A DNA stretch of 64,000 bases from CALKWS01 sp035302405. GTDB taxonomy: Bacteria > Actinomycetota > Actinomycetes > Actinomycetales > Beutenbergiaceae. Positions 22,857-31,761 of this stretch are shown piece after piece (within the stretch, counting starts at the first letter, position 1; the number at the start of each line of letters is the position of its first letter). Location of the stretch: contig DATGSR010000064.1 of the NCBI GenBank assembly GCA_035302405.1, forward strand, positions 89,826-153,825, given 5' to 3'. Position numbers and translations under genes: made by a program. Under the pieces are notes generated by a model that ran no database searches, was not told the origin of the DNA, and was given only the letters and a program-made list of their open reading frames with translations.

Positions 22857-24668
22857 CTACTCAGCGCCGTCGTCCCCCTTTGCGCCGGCGTTGTTCACCT
22901 GCTCGGGAAGCGCGTCCACGCCGGCCTCGCGGCGTTGTTCGGCAGTGATGGGCGCCGGCGCATCTGTCAGTGGGTCCACCCCGCCCCCGGACTTGGGGAA
23001 GGCGATGACCTCGCGGATGGAGTCCGCGTCCACCAACAGTGCCACGATCCGGTCCCAACCGAACGCGATGCCACCATGCGGTGGTGCTCCGTAGGAGAAC
23101 GCATCGAGAAGGAAACCGAACTTCTCCTGCGCTTCCTCCCGGGGGATACCCATGAGTTCGAAGACCCGTTGCTGAACATCCTGACGGTGGATACGGATGG
23201 AGCCGCCGCCGATCTCCTCGCCGTTACACACCAGGTCGTAGGCATCGGCGAGCACCGCACCGGGGTCGTCTTCCAGCGAGTCCAGATACTGCGGCTTGGG
23301 TGCGGTGAAGGCGTGGTGCACCGCCGTCCAAGCCCCCGTGCCCACGGCCACGTCTCCGGCGGCTTCGGCTTCCGCAGCCGGCTCCAGCAGCGGGGCGTCC
23401 ACGACCCATGCGAACGCCCACTGGTCCGGGTCGATCAACCCGTTGCGGTCTGCGATCTCCACCCGGGCGGCCCCCAGCAGCGCGCGGGAAGCCTTGGGGG
23501 CCCCGGCAGCGAAGAATACGCAGTCGCCCGGCTTGGCGCCCACGTGCTCGGCCAGGCCCGCGCGTTCCTCATCGGAGAGGTTCTTGGCCACCGGCCCGCC
23601 CAGTTCGCCGTCCTCGGCGATCGTGACGTACGCCAGGCCCTTGGCCCCGCGCTGGCGGGCCCACTCCTGCCAGGCGTCGAACTGTCGCCGCGGCTGGCTG
23701 CCGCCGCCGGGCATCACTACCGCCCCGACGTAGGGGGCCTGGAACACCCGGAACGGGGTGTCGGCGAAATACTGGGTGCAGTCGGTTAGTTCCAATCCGA
23801 AGCGCAGGTCGGGTTTGTCAGTGCCGTACTTCTCCATCGCCTCGGCGTAGGTGATCCGCTGGATCGGGGTGGGCACGTCCACGTCGATCAGCGACCACAC
23901 CCGCCGGACGATTTGCTCCGATAGTTCGATGACGTCGTCCTCGGTGACGAAGGACATCTCAACATCCAGTTGGGTGAACTCCGGTTGGCGGTCTGCCCGG
24001 AAGTCCTCGTCCCGGTAGCAGCGGGCGATCTGGTAGTACCGCTCCATTCCGGCCACCATGAGCAACTGCTTGAACAGTTGCGGGCTTTGGGGCAGGGCGT
24101 ACCAGGAGCCGGGATGTAACCGGGCGGGGACCAGGAAGTCCCGAGCGCCTTCGGGCGTGGATCGAGTGAGCGTGGGGGTTTCCACCTCCACGAAGTCGTG
24201 TTCGGCGAGCACCGCCCGCGCCGCGGCGTTGACGTTCGAACGCAGCCGCATCGCGCGGGCCGGCCCCGGTCTGCGAAGGTCGAGGTAGCGGTAACGCAGC
24301 CGGACCTCCTCCCCCACGGGGCTGGAGTCCTCCAAGGCGGTGGAGACCTGGAACGGCAGCGCCTCGGCTTCGTTGAGCACGATCACCGTCTCGGCGATCA
24401 CCTCGATCTGGCCGGTACCGAGATTGGGATTCTCATTTCCCTCCGGGCGGTCCTGCACGGTGCCGGTCACCGACACCACGAACTCGCTACGCAGGGGTGC
24501 TGCTGTCTCCTCGTCCCGGATCACCACCTGCACGATGCCGCTGGCGTCCCGCAGATCGATGAACGCCACTCCCCCGTGGTCCCGGCGGCGATCGACCCAT
24601 CCCGCCAACGTCACAGTGGTACCGACCTGGGCGGTGCGCAAGTCACCGGCGGCGTGCGTACGTAGCAA
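22857..24668 (-). CDS. aspS: Aspartyl-tRNA synthetase (TTG start)
   Basis: Charges tRNA-Asp. 603 residues: an OB-fold anticodon domain at about 1-110 (LAGWVDRRRDHGGVAFIDLRD) and a class II core with motif 2 (CYRDEDFRADRQPEFTQLD). A GAD insertion and motif 3 (GIAFGWDRIVALL) complete the enzyme. An ATG exists 36 codons upstream, but that stretch is basic and unlike the family. The family N terminus (LRTHAAGDLR) begins at TTG 24666-24668, which has AGGAAGG 8 nt before it. I therefore choose TTG. Whether it also charges tRNA-Asn cannot be decided here. Confidence 0.95.
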   Translation of the reverse strand: MLRTHAAGDLRTAQVGTTVTLAGWVDRRRDHGGVAFIDLRDASGIVQVVIRDEETAAPLRSEFVVSVTGTVQDRPEGNENPNLGTGQIEVIAETVIVLNEAEALPFQVSTALEDSSPVGEEVRLRYRYLDLRRPGPARAMRLRSNVNAAARAVLAEHDFVEVETPTLTRSTPEGARDFLVPARLHPGSWYALPQSPQLFKQLLMVAGMERYYQIARCYRDEDFRADRQPEFTQLDVEMSFVTEDDVIELSEQIVRRVWSLIDVDVPTPIQRITYAEAMEKYGTDKPDLRFGLELTDCTQYFADTPFRVFQAPYVGAVVMPGGGSQPRRQFDAWQEWARQRGAKGLAYVTIAEDGELGGPVAKNLSDEERAGLAEHVGAKPGDCVFFAAGAPKASRALLGAARVEIADRNGLIDPDQWAFAWVVDAPLLEPAAEAEAAGDVAVGTGAWTAVHHAFTAPKPQYLDSLEDDPGAVLADAYDLVCNGEEIGGGSIRIHRQDVQQRVFELMGIPREEAQEKFGFLLDAFSYGAPPHGGIAFGWDRIVALLVDADSIREVIAFPKSGGGVDPLTDAPAPITAEQRREAGVDALPEQVNNAGAKGDDGAE

Positions 24669-24676
24669 CGACGTGT

Positions 24677-24683
24677 CCTTCCT
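24677..24683 (-). promoter_or_regulatory. Ribosome binding site fixing the aspS TTG start
   Basis: AGGAAGG on the minus strand, 8 nt before TTG 24666-24668. No comparable signal precedes the upstream ATG. Confidence 0.7.
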
Positions 24684-25221
24684 GGAGGCTCGGGCCGGAG
24701 GTACCCGGCGCCTGCACGATCCTAGAACACCGCCGTGGCGCCCGCCCACGCTTTTCACCCCGGCAGACCGGCTCAACCGCAGGTCCCTGCCTTCACCACA
24801 GATGCGCCCCTGACTTGGCGTGCCCGGACCTCACCTCGCATGAGCCCGGCGTGCCCGGTCCCCGCCCCGGCGTGACCGTGGCATGCCCGGTCCTCACCCC
24901 GGCATGAGCCCGGCGTGCCCGGCCCCCGCCCTGCGCCGGCGCGCGTCACGGTATTTCCCCACAGCACTTTCCACCCACAAGGGCCCGTCCGCCGTCGTCG
25001 GTGCGCGAGCCGCGTGAGGTTGCGCACAGCACACCACGAAAGATGCCGCTGGGCGGATACGATGGAACCTCACTGGAGCGCACGAGCCGCGCACAAGCCC
25101 ACCGGGTGCCGTTCGATGGACCACCCCATGGTGTACCCCGTGCATCATCGATCGCAGGCTGAGGCGGACGCAGGCCAACAGGGCCAGCACAGTTCCACCC
25201 CGTTCTGTCGATTGAGACGCC
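24684..25221. other. Long divergent intergenic region between aspS and the DEAD-box helicase
   Basis: About 540 bases without a credible gene; reading frames here are repeat-derived and lack family features. It holds the 32-bp repeat array (24817-24941) and a -10-like TACGAT at 25059-25064. That element would give the helicase a leader of about 150 nt. A long leader fits a cold-regulated RNA helicase, but I see no defined RNA motif. Confidence 0.5.
24817..24941. repeat. Four imperfect 30-32-bp tandem repeats
   Basis: Units start at 24817, 24848, 24880 and 24912. Each begins GGCGTGCCCGG or GGCATGCCCGG and continues with a CTCACC/CCCGCC block and CATGAGCCC or CGTGACCGT. The units touch without spacers and vary in sequence, unlike a CRISPR array. 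Confidence 0.8.
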
Positions 25222-27234
25222 ATGTTGCATGCTGACGCCCACCCGCCCCTCGACCTCGAGTCTGACCTACCGACACCGCCTGCTGCCGATCCACGGTCGA
25301 CTGGCCCCATGCGCGAGCACGCTCAGCCCCTCCCCGCGGGGCCGGCCGTGCCGGCGAGATTTTCCGACCTTGGCCTGCCCGCATCGCTACTGCACGCAAT
25401 CGAGGCTCTGGGGTATGAGCGGCCTACGGACATCCAGGCCGGGTCGATCCCGCCGCTGCTCGCCGGACAGGACGTCATCGGCATCGCCCAGACGGGCACC
25501 GGCAAGACCGCAGCATTCGGACTGCCGCTGCTGTCCGCCGTCGACCCCGCGCAACGTCGGGTTCAGGCCTTGGTGCTCACCCCCACCCGGGAACTTGGGA
25601 TCCAGGTCGCCGATGCGCTGACCCAGATGGCCTCCCGCACCGCGTCCATCCAGGTGGTGCCCATCTACGGCGGCTCCTCCTATGGACCGCAGATCCGCGC
25701 GCTGCGTGCCGGCGCCCAGGTAGTGGTCGGCACACCGGGCCGGGTGATCGACCTGGTCGAACGGGGGGAGCTGGACCTGGGCGGCGTCTCCTACCTGGTG
25801 TTGGATGAGGCCGATGAGATGCTCCGGATGGGCTTCGCGGAGGACGTGGAAACGATCCTGGCCCACACCGGCCCGGAACAGGCGAAGCAAGTCGCGTTGT
25901 TCTCCGCCACCATGCCCCAGGCCATCCGAAAGGTCGCTCGGAAACACATGCGCGCCCCGGTCGAGGTGAGTACGACCCGCCCGGCGTCAACGACGAGCAC
26001 GATCAGGCAGACGTACGCGATCGTTCCTTTCCGGCACAAGGTGGGAGCCCTCAGCCGAGTGCTGGCGACCACTGAGGCCGAGGCGGCCCTCGTGTTCGTA
26101 CGTACCCGAGGCGACGCCGAGGATGTAGCACTTGGATTGACCGCTCGGGGCCTGCCTGCTGTGTCGATCAGCGGCGACGTGCCGCAACGGGAGCGCGAAC
26201 GGATCGTGCAGCGGCTCCGGTCCGGGGCGGTCAGTGTGCTGGTCGCCACCGATGTGGCCGCCCGGGGCTTGGACGTGGACCGGATCGGCCTGGTGGTGAA
26301 CTTCGATGCCCCCAAGCAGGTGGAGTCCTACGTGCACCGCATCGGCCGTACCGGTCGCGCCGGGCGCAGCGGTGTGGCGCTGACGTTCTTCACCCCGCGT
26401 GAGCGTGGCCGGTTGTCCGCGATCGAGAAGGTGACGGGCACCGCACTGGAGCAGGTGCCGGTGCCCACCCCGGCGCAGGTCAGCGAGCACAAAGCCCGAG
26501 CAGTCCTGGCCGGTCTACCCGAGCGGATCAGCCGGGGACGGTTGGAGATGTACCGGGACCTGCTCACCACTTTCGGCGCGGCCGAGAGCAGCGACCCGTT
26601 GGATCTGGCCGCCGCGCTGTTGGCGCTGCAGGCCGGCGATGACGGACCGGCTCGCACCGCCTCAAGCAGTGACAGTTCCCCGGCGGCTGAGCCGGAGATG
26701 GGACGATTTGATCACCCTGCCCGGGACCGGGACGGTGCACCCGGGAACGCCCGCTCGGATCGTGAATTCGACCGCCCCGCCAGGCAACGCGGGCGTGAAC
26801 CCGAGCGCGCCGGCCGGATCTACCGAGTCGCCGCCGGGCACAACCACGGTGCACGCCCGCAGGCGATCGTCGGAGCCATTACCGGGGAGGGGAACCTGCG
26901 CGGTACCGACGTGGGCAAGATTGAGATCTTCAGCCACTTCTCCCTGGTGGAGATCTACCCCGAACTGTCCGGCGAGGCGATGAAACGCCTGCGCCGGGCG
27001 AACGTGGGCGGCCAGCAGATGCGGCTGCGCCCGGATGTGGGACCACCCGGTCGCCGAGGTGATGAGACGGGTCGCGACGGCCAGCGGCGAACCCGGCGTG
27101 CCGGCGATGGTCGCACCCCTGGCCGCTATGACCGCCGCAGCCCCGGTCCGGGCCGGTCCGGTGCTCCGCACCGGAGGAAGACGGCGAATGTCGGCACCCC
27201 CAAGCGCCGCGGCGCGTCAACAAGTCGCGGGTGA
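25222..27234 (+). CDS. deaD: DEAD-box RNA helicase with DbpA-type RNA-binding domain (DeaD/CsdA-like)
   Basis: ATP-dependent RNA unwinding, probably in ribosome assembly or cold adaptation. 670 residues. The Q motif is at about 50-70 and Walker A AQTGTGKT near 93-100. DEAD is in VLDEADEML, then come SAT and HRIGRTGRAGRSG. A disordered acidic/basic linker covers about 470-530. A DbpA RNA-binding domain follows at about 535-605 (GAITGEGNLRGTDVGKIEI), and the tail is Arg/Gly-rich. The start ATG is weakly supported (no strong ribosome site); an ATG at codon 30 is an alternative. It is transcribed toward hisS. Confidence 0.92.
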   Translation: MLHADAHPPLDLESDLPTPPAADPRSTGPMREHAQPLPAGPAVPARFSDLGLPASLLHAIEALGYERPTDIQAGSIPPLLAGQDVIGIAQTGTGKTAAFGLPLLSAVDPAQRRVQALVLTPTRELGIQVADALTQMASRTASIQVVPIYGGSSYGPQIRALRAGAQVVVGTPGRVIDLVERGELDLGGVSYLVLDEADEMLRMGFAEDVETILAHTGPEQAKQVALFSATMPQAIRKVARKHMRAPVEVSTTRPASTTSTIRQTYAIVPFRHKVGALSRVLATTEAEAALVFVRTRGDAEDVALGLTARGLPAVSISGDVPQRERERIVQRLRSGAVSVLVATDVAARGLDVDRIGLVVNFDAPKQVESYVHRIGRTGRAGRSGVALTFFTPRERGRLSAIEKVTGTALEQVPVPTPAQVSEHKARAVLAGLPERISRGRLEMYRDLLTTFGAAESSDPLDLAAALLALQAGDDGPARTASSSDSSPAAEPEMGRFDHPARDRDGAPGNARSDREFDRPARQRGREPERAGRIYRVAAGHNHGARPQAIVGAITGEGNLRGTDVGKIEIFSHFSLVEIYPELSGEAMKRLRRANVGGQQMRLRPDVGPPGRRGDETGRDGQRRTRRAGDGRTPGRYDRRSPGPGRSGAPHRRKTANVGTPKRRGASTSRG

Positions 27235-27424
27235 GCGTGCTCGCCGAATGAGCGCGCCCCGCACCGTTGACCGTGCAGTTTGTCAGCATGGCCAACGGGC
27301 GCGGGGGCCTCGGTAACACCGAGCCTCCCCGGCGACGGTCGCGCCGCCGTTCCCGGACAACAGTGCCCGTCACGACCGGCGCCGCCCGTTACGAGCGGCA
27401 GGGAATGCTAGCGGGGTTGCATAA

Positions 27425-28783
27425 TCAGCCGGCCGCCGGACCGGGTAACACCCTCGGCCACCAGTCCGCGGCCGACGGCTCCCAGACGCTGGCGTCGGCT
27501 GCGACCTGATCCCCGGATCTGATGTCCTTGACCTCGGCCTGGCCACCTGAGGTAGCAGCCGGGAACCACACGAACGGGATGCCCCGGCGGTCGGCATAGC
27601 GGATCTGCCTGCCGAACTTCGCCGCCGTCGGCGCGACCTCGCACGGGATACCCCGGGCCCGCAGCGCGGCGGCTTCGGCGTTGCTGCGGTGTCGTTGCTG
27701 TTCGTCGCTGACCGCGACTAGGACTGCCGTTGGTACCTGGCGCGTGGCTTGCATCAACCCCGCAGAGAGCACCCTGGAAGTGAGTCGGGAGATTCCGATG
27801 GACAACCCCACCCCCGGGTACGTCCTCTTTCCGTCGCTGGCCAGGGAGTCGTACCGCCCGCCGGAGCAGATCGAACCGAGATCCTCGTGGCCCACCAACA
27901 CCGTTTCGTAGACGGTGCCGGTGTAGTAGTCCAGTCCCCGGGCGATCTTCAGATCCGCGCGCACCACGCCGGGCACTTCGGCCTCCGCAGCGTCGACCAG
28001 CGCGCGCAACTCGGCTAACCCCTCGGCCAATTGCGGGTGCTGGATCCCCAATTCTTCCACCCGGGCCTGAACATGCGCACCGGTGCCGCTGATCTGTGCC
28101 AGCGCTAGCGCAGCCTCCGCCTGCTCGACGGTGGTCCCGATCTGCTCCACCAGGACGGACCGGACGCCGTCGGCGCCGATCTTGTCGAGTTTGTCGATCG
28201 TGCGCAGGGTTCCCTCGACGTCCTCGATCCCCAGCCCCTCGTAGAACCCCTGGGAGACCTTGCGGTTGTTCACCCCGATGCGCACCGGAGGTAGGCCATC
28301 AGCGCGCAGTGCCTGTAGGGCATGCGCGGCCACCAGCACCGCTTCTACCTCGTAGTGGAACGGCAACTCCTCGGCACCCACAACGTCGATATCCGCCTGC
28401 AGGAATTCCCGGTAGCGGCCCTCCTGCGGACGCTCGCCCCGCCAGGCCTTCTGGATCTGGTGTCGCTTGAACGGGAACTGCAAGTGTCCGGCGTTCTCCA
28501 GCACGTACCGCGCGAACGGGACGGTCAGGTCGAAGTGCAACCCCAGGGTGCGATCGTCGGCGCGGTCGGACTCATCAGCGTGGAGTCGCCGCAGTAGGTA
28601 GACCTCCTTGGAGGTCTCCCCCTTGGCGGCCAGTTGCTCCAACGGCTCCACCGCGCGGGTCTCGATCCCGGCATACCCGTGCAACTCGAAGACCCGGCGG
28701 ACGGTGTTGACGATGTGTTCTTCGACAATGCGGTCCTGCGGGAGCCGCTCGGGGAATCCGGACAGGGGCGTGGGACGGGCCAT
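27425..28783 (-). CDS. hisS: Histidyl-tRNA synthetase
   Basis: Charges tRNA-His. 452 residues from the ATG at 28781-28783. Motif 2 region ERPQEGRYREFLQADID, the histidine-A loop ARGLDYYTGTVYE and SGGRYDSL are present, with a C-terminal anticodon domain (VLVAVSDEQQ…GIPCEVAP). The N terminus ARPTPLSGFPERLPQD fits the Micrococcales-type form. Two in-frame ATGs lie 6 and 30 nt upstream. The nearest -10-like element, CACAAT, ends 6 nt before the chosen ATG, a weak hint of a leaderless start. It converges on the helicase gene; a small hairpin (CTCGG-TAACA-CCGAG) near 27308-27324 lies between them. Confidence 0.95.
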   Translation of the reverse strand: MARPTPLSGFPERLPQDRIVEEHIVNTVRRVFELHGYAGIETRAVEPLEQLAAKGETSKEVYLLRRLHADESDRADDRTLGLHFDLTVPFARYVLENAGHLQFPFKRHQIQKAWRGERPQEGRYREFLQADIDVVGAEELPFHYEVEAVLVAAHALQALRADGLPPVRIGVNNRKVSQGFYEGLGIEDVEGTLRTIDKLDKIGADGVRSVLVEQIGTTVEQAEAALALAQISGTGAHVQARVEELGIQHPQLAEGLAELRALVDAAEAEVPGVVRADLKIARGLDYYTGTVYETVLVGHEDLGSICSGGRYDSLASDGKRTYPGVGLSIGISRLTSRVLSAGLMQATRQVPTAVLVAVSDEQQRHRSNAEAAALRARGIPCEVAPTAAKFGRQIRYADRRGIPFVWFPAATSGGQAEVKDIRSGDQVAADASVWEPSAADWWPRVLPGPAAG

Positions 28784-28801
28784 GGGCATATTGTGGCACC
28801 C

Positions 28802-28897
28802 ACAGCGCACCACCCGGCGTTTGAGCCGATCGGCGTAACGCGCCGGCCATGCATCGACAGCGCACCGTCACCACGTGCATCACGCCGACAGCGCACC
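28802..28897. repeat. Three copies of ACAGCGCACC in the hisS/cyclophilin gap
   Basis: Copies at 28802-28811, 28857-28866 and 28888-28897. The last two head 31-bp imperfect tandem units (GACAGCGCACCgtc… / GACAGCGCACCctc…). The 270-bp divergent gap has no gene. Confidence 0.55.
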
Positions 28898-28998
28898 CTC
28901 TCTGCGTATGGCCCGCTGAAAGCGCCCGGCACCGAGTTTGTGACCATCCCGTAATCACAACCCGCCAAGCGTGGCGACCGGATGTGGCACGGTCTACC

Positions 28999-29004
28999 TA
29001 GACT
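28999..29004 (+). promoter_or_regulatory. Possible -10 element for the cyclophilin-DUF349 operon
   Basis: TAGACT on the plus strand, giving a leader of about 43 nt that includes the GGAGG ribosome site. No clear -35 is present. Confidence 0.38.
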
Positions 29005-29053
29005 GGTGCACGTTCGCCACCGAAGAGCGCGACGACAACGGGAGGAAACGGGC

Positions 29054-29872
29054 GTGAGCCCCAGCAAACGAGAACGGGAACGGGCGCGCCGACTCCACCA
29101 GAAGCGGCTTGCGCGGCAGGAGCGGGCCAGACAGCGTCGGCGTCAGCGCACAATCGCACTCACCGTCGCCGGTGTCCTCGTGGTTACCGGCGTGACAGTC
29201 GCGGTCGTCATGGCAATGGGTAGTGATAGCGAGTCAACCGAGGCGGAGGACTCCGATACCGTCGAGGAGGCCACCCACGAACCCACCGGCACCGACGCCG
29301 GCCACGATGAACCCCCCGTCCAGGAGCCGTTGCCCACCACCGATCCGATCCAGTACGACGCCGCACCGGACCCGGATCTTGCGGAAGAACGCACCTGGCA
29401 GGCCACGATTTCCACCTCTGTGGGCGACCTGGAACTAGAGCTCGACGGCGCCGCCGCCCCCCAAGCCGTAGCGAACTTCGTGCATCTGGCCCGCGACGGG
29501 TACTTCGATGGAACCGCGTGCCACCGGCTGCTACCCGACTCCTTGCTGCAGTGCGGTGACCCGACGGCTACCGGCAGCGGAGGGCCGGGCTACAGTTTCG
29601 GTCCAATCGAGAACGCCCCGGCCGATGACATATACCCGTCCGGCACCGTCGCGATGGCCCGGGTCGGCGGGGACGGGGAGTCCATGGGCTCCCAGTTCTT
29701 CCTGGTCTTTGACGACGTGACCCTGCCCGCGGACAATGCGGGCGGATACAGCGTGTTCGGCGCCGTCACCGCCGGTGTAGACATTCTCACCGAGGTTGGC
29801 GAGGCCGGACTGGGTAACGAGGGCGAACGGCCTGCCCTCGACGTGATCATCGAGAGTGTGGAGATCCAATGA
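29054..29872 (+). CDS. Membrane-anchored cyclophilin-type peptidyl-prolyl isomerase
   Basis: Proline isomerase likely acting outside the membrane. 272 residues: a very basic N terminus (1-32), one membrane segment at about 33-54, an acidic linker at 55-105, then a cyclophilin domain. Conserved pieces include APQAVANFVHLARDGYFDG, CHRLLPD, GTVAMAR and GSQFFLVFDD. Some active-site positions are altered from the classical FHR…F form. The start is GTG 29054 with GGAGG 8 nt before it; an upstream ATG lacks support. Its stop overlaps the DUF349 gene by 4 nt. Confidence 0.9.
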   Translation: MSPSKRERERARRLHQKRLARQERARQRRRQRTIALTVAGVLVVTGVTVAVVMAMGSDSESTEAEDSDTVEEATHEPTGTDAGHDEPPVQEPLPTTDPIQYDAAPDPDLAEERTWQATISTSVGDLELELDGAAAPQAVANFVHLARDGYFDGTACHRLLPDSLLQCGDPTATGSGGPGYSFGPIENAPADDIYPSGTVAMARVGGDGESMGSQFFLVFDDVTLPADNAGGYSVFGAVTAGVDILTEVGEAGLGNEGERPALDVIIESVEIQ

Positions 29873-31677
29873 GTGCATCGCAGCACCCGCAAACCGATCC
29901 GCAGCAGCCGCACAAGGCTCCGGCCGCCGCGGAACCGACGGTGGATGTGAACGCCGCTCCGAAAGACCCAGACCAGAACGGGGCCGCAGCCCAGGACCAC
30001 ACCTCGAACGGCACCGCCGAGACCGCGATCGCTAGCAACGACCCGAGCGACGAGGCCGCCACGGCCGAGCAGCCAACCCCGCCAGCCGAGGGCAGCGGCA
30101 GCGGGATCAATGGAACCTCCTCGGACAGTGCCGCGCCCACGCCAGAAACCGGCGCAGCCGCCCAAGCAGCGACCGACGGCACAGCAGTAAAGGCCGCAGA
30201 GGCTGGCGACACGCAGGAAGCCGCCCAGGCTGGCGACACGCAGGAAGCCGCCCAGGAGGCATCACCGGCCAAGGCTGGGCCGCGTCCGTTCCCCGTGCCG
30301 AAGCCTTCGGCTCTCGCCCGCCCCAAGCCGGCAGCCGCTGTCGTTGCCCCAACTCCGGCGCCCGTACCGGTGGCCCCCGCCCAAGGAGAAAGCACCGGCG
30401 GGGCCGAGGCCCCGTTGGACCCGGAAGAGGTGGCTGCGGCAGCCGCGTTCGGAAAGGTCGACGACGACGGGACCGTCTCCGTTCGGGACGGCGAGGACTA
30501 CCGGGTGGTCGGCCAATATCCCGGAGTGAGCGAGGAGGAGGCACTGCGGCTGTACATCCGACGCTTCCTGGACCTCAAGGCGCAGGTGGACCTGTTCTCG
30601 GCACGCCTGGGCCAACTGGGCGTGAAGGACCTGGACTCCACCCTGACCTCGTTGACCGAAGCGGTGGCGGAACCTGCAGTGGTGGGTGACATCCACGGCC
30701 TCCGGGAGCGGGTGGCAGCGCTACAGGGGCGGGTATCGGAGCGTAAGGAGGAAATCGCTTCTGAACGCGCCGCCGCCAAGGAGCGGGCGCTCACGGAACG
30801 CACCGCGATCGTGGAGCGTGCCGAGAAGATCGCAGCCCGTGAGCCGCACCGGATCCAGTGGCGTCAGGACGGCCAGCGACTGAGGCAGTTGCTGGAGGAA
30901 TGGAAGCAGGCACAACGCTCCGGCCCCAGGTTGGACCGGAACACCGAGGACGGCCTGTGGAAGCGGTTCTCGGCGGCACGTACCCAGTTCGACCGGGTGC
31001 GCCGCCAGCACTTCGCCGAGTTGGACCGTACCCATGCCGAAGCCAAGGCGAAGAAGGAGAAACTCATCGCCGAAGCCGAGGCGCTGAGTTCTTCCCGGGA
31101 TTGGGGTCCGACATCGGCTGCTTACCGAGACCTCATGGACCGGTGGAAGCGAGCGGGCCGGGCCTCTCGCAAGGACGATGATGCCCTCTGGGCACGCTTC
31201 CGGGCCGCTCAGGACGTCTTCTTCGAAGCGCGGAACGCCGCCAACGCGGCCCTTGACGCGGAGTACGCGGAGAACCTGAAGGTCAAGGAGCAGTTGCTGG
31301 AGGAGGCTGAAGCACTGGTTCCCGTGCGAGACCTGGACAAAGCCAAGGCTGCACTCCGGGACATCCAGGACCGTTGGGATGAGGCCGGCAAGGTCCCACG
31401 CGGCGATATCGGCCGCGTCGAGGGCAGGTTACGCGCCGTCGAGCAAGCGATTCGGGATGTCGAGCAGGAACAGTGGCGTAAGTCCAACCCCCGGGTGCGC
31501 GCTCGGGCCGAGGGCGCCGCGGCGCAACTGGAAGAGTCGATCCAGGCCTTGGAGCGCGACCTTGCTGCTGCCCGCGAGAGTGGCGATGAGGCCGCCATCT
31601 CCCGCGCCTCTGACGCACTCGAGGCGCGCAAAGCGTGGCTCGAGCAGGTTTTGCAGGCGGCCGACGACGCCCGCTGA
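29869..31677 (+). CDS. DUF349-repeat coiled-coil protein
   Basis: 602 residues. The first 185 or so are low-complexity Ala/Pro/Glu, including a duplicated 9-residue unit. The rest is helical with about three DUF349 repeats (each around a WKxAGR / DRWDEAGKVPR-type segment) at roughly 330-560, and a terminal coiled coil. Cellular role unknown. It is coupled to the cyclophilin gene (ATGA) and convergent with relA. This neighbourhood is common in Actinobacteria. Confidence 0.88.
   Translation: MSASQHPQTDPQQPHKAPAAAEPTVDVNAAPKDPDQNGAAAQDHTSNGTAETAIASNDPSDEAATAEQPTPPAEGSGSGINGTSSDSAAPTPETGAAAQAATDGTAVKAAEAGDTQEAAQAGDTQEAAQEASPAKAGPRPFPVPKPSALARPKPAAAVVAPTPAPVPVAPAQGESTGGAEAPLDPEEVAAAAAFGKVDDDGTVSVRDGEDYRVVGQYPGVSEEEALRLYIRRFLDLKAQVDLFSARLGQLGVKDLDSTLTSLTEAVAEPAVVGDIHGLRERVAALQGRVSERKEEIASERAAAKERALTERTAIVERAEKIAAREPHRIQWRQDGQRLRQLLEEWKQAQRSGPRLDRNTEDGLWKRFSAARTQFDRVRRQHFAELDRTHAEAKAKKEKLIAEAEALSSSRDWGPTSAAYRDLMDRWKRAGRASRKDDDALWARFRAAQDVFFEARNAANAALDAEYAENLKVKEQLLEEAEALVPVRDLDKAKAALRDIQDRWDEAGKVPRGDIGRVEGRLRAVEQAIRDVEQEQWRKSNPRVRARAEGAAAQLEESIQALERDLAAARESGDEAAISRASDALEARKAWLEQVLQAADDAR
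30202..30255 (+). repeat. 27-bp perfect direct repeat inside the DUF349 gene
   Basis: Two identical tandem units at 30202-30228 and 30229-30255, each encoding AGDTQEAAQ in the disordered N-terminal region. In-frame, so copy changes would only alter linker length. Confidence 0.9.
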
Positions 31678-31761
31678 CCAGCGCTGCGGCGTCCGGACGG
31701 AGAACCCATTCAATGTGCCGGAACCACACCGAAACTGTGCCGGCATCAGACCTAAATAACG

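Noticed and set aside
24669..24776. Upstream extension of aspS to the ATG at 24774-24776
   Set aside because: The 36 extra residues are basic and unrelated to AspRS, whereas the TTG has a good ribosome site and the family N terminus.
24817..24941. Possible CRISPR array
   Set aside because: The units abut without spacers, differ from one another, number only four, and no cas genes are present.
25145..25399. Small minus-strand genes upstream of and over the start of the DEAD-box helicase gene
   Set aside because: Arg/Ala/Gly-rich frames without ribosome sites or families, partly antisense to the helicase N terminus.
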